Of a DNA stretch of 64,000 nucleotides, positions 59,958 through 64,000 are shown piece after piece; position 1 is the first letter of the stretch, and every line of letters begins with the position of its first letter. The stretch spans positions 310,001 through 374,000 of the forward strand of contig FOEZ01000001.1 in the NCBI GenBank assembly GCA_900110595.1, read 5' to 3'. Source of the stretch: Arthrobacter sp. OV608. GTDB lineage: Bacteria; Actinomycetota; Actinomycetes; Actinomycetales; Micrococcaceae. Made by a program: the position numbers and the translations under genes. The notes beneath the pieces are model-generated. The model saw only the letters and a program-made list of their open reading frames with translations. It was not told where the DNA came from and did no database searches.

Positions 59958-61073
59958 ATGGCCAATATTGATTTTTCCGCTGAAATCCGCGCCCTTCGCG
60001 CCACGTACGAATCCATTGAGCGAGTTTCCGACGTAGAGGCACTGAAGGAAGACATCGCCGAACTGAGCGAGCGGGCAGGCGAACCGGATCTCTGGGACGA
60101 TCCGGCAGCGGCACAAAAAATCACCTCGCGCCTGTCACACCGACAAACTGAACTGGAGCGTCTCAACAGGCTCGTTTCCAGGATCGATGACCTCGAAGTC
60201 CTGGTGGAGCTTGGACAGGACGAGGACGACGCCGATTCCATGGCGGATGCGGCAGCCGAACTTGAGTCGATCAAGAAGGCCCTGAAGGAACTGGAAGTTG
60301 TTACCCTGCTGTCGGGTGAGTACGACGAGCGCGAGGCCGTAGTTTCCATCCGGGCCGGAGCCGGCGGCGTGGACGCAGCTGATTTCGCCGAGATGCTGAT
60401 GCGCATGTACCTCCGCTGGGCGGAACGCCACGGTTACCCCACCACCGTCATGGACACGTCCTATGCCGAGGAAGCCGGACTGAAGTCGGCTACCTTCGAG
60501 GTCAAAGCCCCGTACGCCTTTGGAACTCTCAGTGTTGAAGCCGGAACCCACAGGCTGGTCAGGATCAGCCCCTTCGACAACCAGGGCCGTCGCCAGACGT
60601 CCTTCGCGGCCGTCGAAGTCATCCCGCTCATTGAGCAGACCGACTCGATCGAAATCCCGGACAACGAAATCCGCGTGGACGTGTTCCGCTCCTCCGGGCC
60701 CGGCGGCCAGTCCGTCAACACCACGGACTCCGCCGTCCGCCTGACCCACATTCCCACCGGCACCGTGGTGTCCATGCAGAACGAGAAATCGCAGCTGCAG
60801 AACCGTGCCGCCGCTATGCGCGTGCTCCAGTCCCGGCTCCTGCTCCTCAAGAAAGAGCAGGAAGACGCCGAAAAGAAAGCGCTGGCCGGAGACGTCAAAG
60901 CGTCCTGGGGCGACCAGATGCGCTCTTATGTCCTCAACCCGTACCAGATGGTCAAGGACCTGCGGACCGAGCACGAGGTGGGCAACACCAGTGCCGTCTT
61001 CGATGGCGAAATCGATGACTTCATCGACGCCGGTATCCGCTGGCGCACGGACAACCGCAACGCCGAGAAGTAG
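59958..61073 (+). CDS. prfB: Peptide chain release factor 2
   Basis: This 371-residue factor ends translation at UGA and UAA codons. The stop-codon reading motif SPF is at residues 204-206 and the peptidyl-transfer GGQ motif at 249-251, almost the same positions as in Escherichia coli. The frame is continuous from [14 protein letters not shown] to the stop, so the programmed +1 frameshift near codon 26 known in many other bacteria is absent, as usual in actinobacteria. It stands between tadG and ftsE, the common actinobacterial position. Confidence 0.97.
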   Translation: MANIDFSAEIRALRATYESIERVSDVEALKEDIAELSERAGEPDLWDDPAAAQKITSRLSHRQTELERLNRLVSRIDDLEVLVELGQDEDDADSMADAAAELESIKKALKELEVVTLLSGEYDEREAVVSIRAGAGGVDAADFAEMLMRMYLRWAERHGYPTTVMDTSYAEEAGLKSATFEVKAPYAFGTLSVEAGTHRLVRISPFDNQGRRQTSFAAVEVIPLIEQTDSIEIPDNEIRVDVFRSSGPGGQSVNTTDSAVRLTHIPTGTVVSMQNEKSQLQNRAAAMRVLQSRLLLLKKEQEDAEKKALAGDVKASWGDQMRSYVLNPYQMVKDLRTEHEVGNTSAVFDGEIDDFIDAGIRWRTDNRNAEK

Positions 61074-61234
61074 CAGCCTCAAGCGACACGCCCCTTGAAA
61101 CCAGCCTGATTCACAGGTTGCCCTGCGTATAGTCGAGGGGCCGGGGCCCAACTTTCCCCAAACGAAAACCCGCGCACCGGCTGCAGAACTGGGCTGCATC
61201 AGAATCAGCCATGCCCTGCAGGGTACTTAGGGCC

Positions 61235-62014
61235 ATGATCCGATTCGAAAATGTCACCAAGGTCTACGACCAGAAAGCCCGGCCTGCGCTGGACTCTGTC
61301 AACCTTGAGATTGACCGCGGCGAATTCGCCTTCCTCGTCGGCGCGTCAGGCTCCGGCAAATCCACCTTCCTCCGACTCGTCCTGAAGGAAGACCGCGCAA
61401 CCTCCGGCGCCGTCTACGTCGCCGGCCAGAACGTCGCCAAGATCTCCAGCTGGCGCGTCCCGCGGCTCCGCCGGGGAATCGGCGTCGTCTTCCAGGACTT
61501 CCGCCTCCTGCCGCAGAAGAACGTCTTCGCCAACGTGGCCTTCGCCATGCAGGTCATCGGCAAGAGCCGCAGCGTCATCCGCGACACCGTTCCCGAGGTC
61601 CTGAAGACCGTTGGCCTGGAGGGCAAGGAGCACCGCATGCCCCACGAACTCTCCGGCGGTGAGCAGCAGCGCGTGGCCATAGCCCGTGCAGTGGTCAACC
61701 GGCCGGGAATCCTCCTCGCGGACGAGCCCACTGGAAACCTGGACCCCACAACGTCCATGGGCATCATGGGAATCCTGGACAAGATCAACCAAAACGGAAC
61801 CACCGTGGTGATGGCCACGCACGACGACGACATCGTCAACGAAATGCGCAAACGCGTGGTGGAGCTCAAGAACGGCGTGGTCATCCGCGACGAGGCCAAG
61901 GCGCTGTACACCTCCATGATTCCCGTCGTCGGCCAGTCACGCAGGCTTAAGGACGCCAGCGGCCGGGAGACCCCCGACGCCGGACAGCCGGGCGAAGGCG
62001 AGGGACAGCGATGA
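61235..62014 (+). CDS. ftsE: Cell division ATP-binding protein FtsE
   Basis: This 259-residue ABC-type ATPase works with FtsX at the divisome to activate wall hydrolases. The chosen start, ATG 61235 ([19 protein letters not shown]), has TAGGGCC upstream. A frame from 61211 adds eight residues. Walker [10 protein letters not shown] is at 36-44, the signature is [14 protein letters not shown] near 140-153, and Walker B is [15 protein letters not shown]-terminal extension of about 40 residues past the usual core is rich in Gly, Pro and Glu ([18 protein letters not shown]). The stop overlaps ftsX as ATGA. Confidence 0.96.
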   Translation: MIRFENVTKVYDQKARPALDSVNLEIDRGEFAFLVGASGSGKSTFLRLVLKEDRATSGAVYVAGQNVAKISSWRVPRLRRGIGVVFQDFRLLPQKNVFANVAFAMQVIGKSRSVIRDTVPEVLKTVGLEGKEHRMPHELSGGEQQRVAIARAVVNRPGILLADEPTGNLDPTTSMGIMGILDKINQNGTTVVMATHDDDIVNEMRKRVVELKNGVVIRDEAKALYTSMIPVVGQSRRLKDASGRETPDAGQPGEGEGQR

Positions 62015-62925
62015 GGCTTGCATTCATCCTCAGCGAGATCGGCAGCGGCCTCCGCCGCAACCTCTCCATGGTTGTCTCAGTCATCCTGGTCACTTTTGTC
62101 TCGCTCACCTTCGTGGGAGCTGCGGGCATGCTCCAGATGCAGATCAACCAGATGAAGGGCTACTGGTACGACAAAGTCCAGGTGGCCATCTTCCTGTGCA
62201 GTGAAGGCTCGACGGCGGCCGGTTGCGCCGGCGGGCCCGTTACCGCAGAGCAGCAACAGAGCCTGAACTCCCTCCTGGAATCCCCTGCGGTGGCCCAGTA
62301 CATCAACGACTTCCAGTACGAGTCCAAAGACGAGGCCTACAAGCACTTCAAGGACCAGTTCTCGAACTCACCCATCGTGGACTCCGTGACTCCGGACCAA
62401 CTGCCGGCATCTTTCAGGATCAACATGAAGGACCCGGAGAAATACCAGATCATCAGCGAGACCTTCGCGTCACAGCCGGGCGTGGAGACCGTCATTGACC
62501 AGCGCCAGCTGCTCGAACGGCTGTTCTCGGTGATGAACGGAGCTTCCCTGGTGGCCGTCAGCATCGCCGGTGTGATGATCGTCTGCGCCATCCTGCTGAT
62601 CGCCACCACCATCCGGCTCTCCGCCTTCAGCCGGCGGCGGGAAACGGGCATCATGCGCCTGGTGGGCGCATCAAAGACAGTAATCCAGCTGCCGTTCATC
62701 CTCGAAGGCGTCATTGCGGCAGTCATTGGGGCTGCCCTTGCATCCGCCACATTGTGGGCCGTCGCGCACTTCTTCCTCGGCGAGTACATGTCCCAGCAAT
62801 ACCCGGATACGGCCTTCATCTCCTCGGGCCAGACGCTCATCCTGGCACCGGCTCTGATAATCCTTGGCGGATCCTTGGCGGGAATTTCGTCTCTCTTGAC
62901 CTTGCGCCGATACCTTCGGGTCTAG
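62011..62925 (+). CDS. ftsX: Cell division membrane protein FtsX
   Basis: This 304-residue protein has four membrane spans: about 20-42 ([21 protein letters not shown]), 180-200 ([21 protein letters not shown]), 228-252 and 270-292. The large extracytoplasmic loop between the first two spans (about 45-175) has two Cys residues ([15 protein letters not shown]). FtsX transmits FtsE ATPase cycles to a periplasmic hydrolase. The downstream coiled-coil M23 gene is a natural candidate partner. The start overlaps ftsE (ATGA). Confidence 0.95.
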   Translation: MRLAFILSEIGSGLRRNLSMVVSVILVTFVSLTFVGAAGMLQMQINQMKGYWYDKVQVAIFLCSEGSTAAGCAGGPVTAEQQQSLNSLLESPAVAQYINDFQYESKDEAYKHFKDQFSNSPIVDSVTPDQLPASFRINMKDPEKYQIISETFASQPGVETVIDQRQLLERLFSVMNGASLVAVSIAGVMIVCAILLIATTIRLSAFSRRRETGIMRLVGASKTVIQLPFILEGVIAAVIGAALASATLWAVAHFFLGEYMSQQYPDTAFISSGQTLILAPALIILGGSLAGISSLLTLRRYLRV

Positions 62926-62951
62926 GTATGCAAACCGAACAAGGAATGCCC

Positions 62952-64000
62952 ATGAACGTAACGGATCCAACGTCCCCCCGGCGCCCGCAGGCAACCCGGC
63001 GCAAGGCCCCCCGACGCGCCGGCGTGATGAGCGCAGTGCTCGCTGTTGTCCTCGCCGCAGGGCTCGCTTCCTCCACCCCGGCAGCTTTCGCCGACGAGCT
63101 TGAAGACAAGCAGAAGGCGCTTGAAGCCGAAGCCGCCAGGGTCCAGCAGTCACTGGAATTCGTTGATTCACGCATCGCCAAGGCTGCATCGGACCTGGTC
63201 ATCTACCAGGGCCAGCTGCCCGGCGCCCAGCAGGCACTCCTTGAGGCGCAGGGCCGCGTTGCCGGGGCAGTCAAGGAAGTGGAAGCGCTCTCCGCCCGTG
63301 TGGACATGGCCCAGCAGAACAAGGCCAAAATCACGCAGCAGCTCGAAACGGACAAACAAAAGATTGCCGATACCAAGAAGCTGATCGGCCAGATCGCCAC
63401 CCAGGCCTACAAGTCCGGGGGAGTGCCGTCCAACCTGTCATTGTTCTTCGGCTCGAACAACGGCGGAAGCCTGACCGAAACCATGGATCTTGCGGACCAG
63501 GCCATGCGCAGCCAGAACGCTGCCATGGACAAGCTGTCCCAGCAGAATGCCACCAACGTCAACTCCGAAGCACGCCTTCAAGCAGTCGAAGCGGAAATCA
63601 AGGACTTGAAGGCCAAGGCTGACGCCGCCCTTGAGCGGGAGAAAGCAGCCCGGGACGAGGCAGCTGCCAGGAAGGACGAGGTGGACCGGCTGATCGCGGA
63701 CACCACGCGCCTTGACGCTGAACTGCAGGCTGCCAAGCCCGGCATCCAGTCCCAGCTCGCCAGCGTCCAGGCGAGCCAGAATGCCGTGGCAGCCGAAATC
63801 GAGGAGCGTGACCGGAAACTGCGCGAGGCCTGGGAAGCCGAGCAGCGCCGGCTCGCGGCGGAAGCCGCAGCAGCAGCGGCCGCGGCCGCGGCAGCGAGGA
63901 ACCAGCCGCCGCCCCCCGTCCAGCCGTTCGTGCCGCCGGTAGGTTCGCCGTCGGCCTTTGGCCTCCGGCATCCTTTTGACGGCAGCGTCCCCATCACGTC
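62952..64000 (+). CDS. Coiled-coil M23-type peptidoglycan hydrolase (partial, runs off window)
   Basis: The start ATG 62952 (MNVTDPTSPRRPQ) lies 7 nt behind AAGGA; ATGs at 62946 and 62928 are alternatives. An N-terminal signal peptide (VMSAVLAVVLAAGLASSTPAAFA) is followed by a long coiled coil (about 40-310, heptads rich in Gln, Ala, Lys and Glu). An Ala tract and Pro-rich linker lead to FGLRHPFDGSVPIT, where a LytM/M23 endopeptidase domain would begin. The catalytic residues are beyond the window. EnvC-like coiled-coil M23 proteins are activated by FtsEX in other bacteria, and this gene directly follows ftsX, so the same link is likely. Confidence 0.88.
   Translation, partial: MNVTDPTSPRRPQATRRKAPRRAGVMSAVLAVVLAAGLASSTPAAFADELEDKQKALEAEAARVQQSLEFVDSRIAKAASDLVIYQGQLPGAQQALLEAQGRVAGAVKEVEALSARVDMAQQNKAKITQQLETDKQKIADTKKLIGQIATQAYKSGGVPSNLSLFFGSNNGGSLTETMDLADQAMRSQNAAMDKLSQQNATNVNSEARLQAVEAEIKDLKAKADAALEREKAARDEAAARKDEVDRLIADTTRLDAELQAAKPGIQSQLASVQASQNAVAAEIEERDRKLREAWEAEQRRLAAEAAAAAAAAAAARNQPPPPVQPFVPPVGSPSAFGLRHPFDGSVPIT

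Noticed and set aside
59958..60060. Programmed frameshift site in prfB
   Set aside because: The frame is continuous from the start and there is no internal UGA near codon 26.

Overview
The window is a GC-rich actinobacterial chromosome segment, most like Arthrobacter/Pseudarthrobacter or a close Micrococcaceae relative. This is inferred from gene content: mtrA-mtrB-lpqB, long-form hpf, secA, an Rv3235-like gene, a WhiB1-type regulator, PdtaS, the large NAD-glutamate dehydrogenase, galactan genes (glf, glfT2, wzm, wzt), an actinobacterial tad locus, and prfB-ftsE-ftsX. Coding is dense. No gap reaches 300 bases. I see no tRNA, rRNA, CRISPR array, insertion sequence or phage gene.

Layout. 1-3.8 kb (minus strand): a MoxR AAA+ ATPase (cut by the window edge), a DUF4350 protein, a DUF4129 protein and a multi-span membrane protein, overlapping like an operon. 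4.0-8.3 kb (plus): mtrA-mtrB-lpqB, the envelope two-component system with its lipoprotein. 8.3-14.2 kb (plus): a ComF-like phosphoribosyltransferase, ribosome hibernation factor hpf, a YcaQ-like DNA glycosylase and secA, closed by a strong hairpin. 14.3-16.6 kb: an Rv3235-like protein and a LysM membrane protein (minus), a conserved protein with a possible Sm-like core (plus), and a small excisionase-type helix-turn-helix protein (minus). 16.8-18.7 kb: cpaB/SAF and cpaE-like genes, the first half of a tad pilus locus. 18.8-25.1 kb: NAD-glutamate dehydrogenase and pdtaS. 25.2-30.4 kb: whiB1, a small membrane protein and a 1374-residue FHA-FtsK/SpoIIIE protein of the EssC/EccC type with no other type VII secretion gene nearby.

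30.5-54.9 kb is a surface-polysaccharide region with mixed gene orientations. It holds a left-handed beta-helix acyltransferase, a galactan module (glf-glfT2-wzm-wzt), a large membrane protein resembling GT-C enzymes, the dTDP-rhamnose genes (rfbA, rfbB and a fused rmlC-rmlD), a GT2/DUF2304/acyltransferase trio, an epimerase, another GT2, a flippase-like protein, a secreted GH25 lysozyme with ten LGFP-type repeats, two tandem GDP-mannose-dehydratase-like genes, a GT4 glycosyltransferase and galE. Together they suggest a wall glycan containing galactofuranose, rhamnose or a related deoxysugar, and a GDP-6-deoxyhexose.

55.1-59.9 kb is the second half of the tad locus (cpaF, tadB, tadC, a small pilin-like protein, two TadE-like proteins and a TadG-like protein), followed by prfB, ftsE, ftsX and a coiled-coil M23-type hydrolase cut by the window end. 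The most notable non-coding signals are a pair of short elements shared by the promoters of the two tad half-operons, 10-bp-phased TTTG repeats near the small helix-turn-helix gene, a CRP/GlxR-like palindrome upstream of whiB1, and several genes whose start codon lies 6-9 nt behind a TANNNT -10 box, suggesting leaderless mRNAs.
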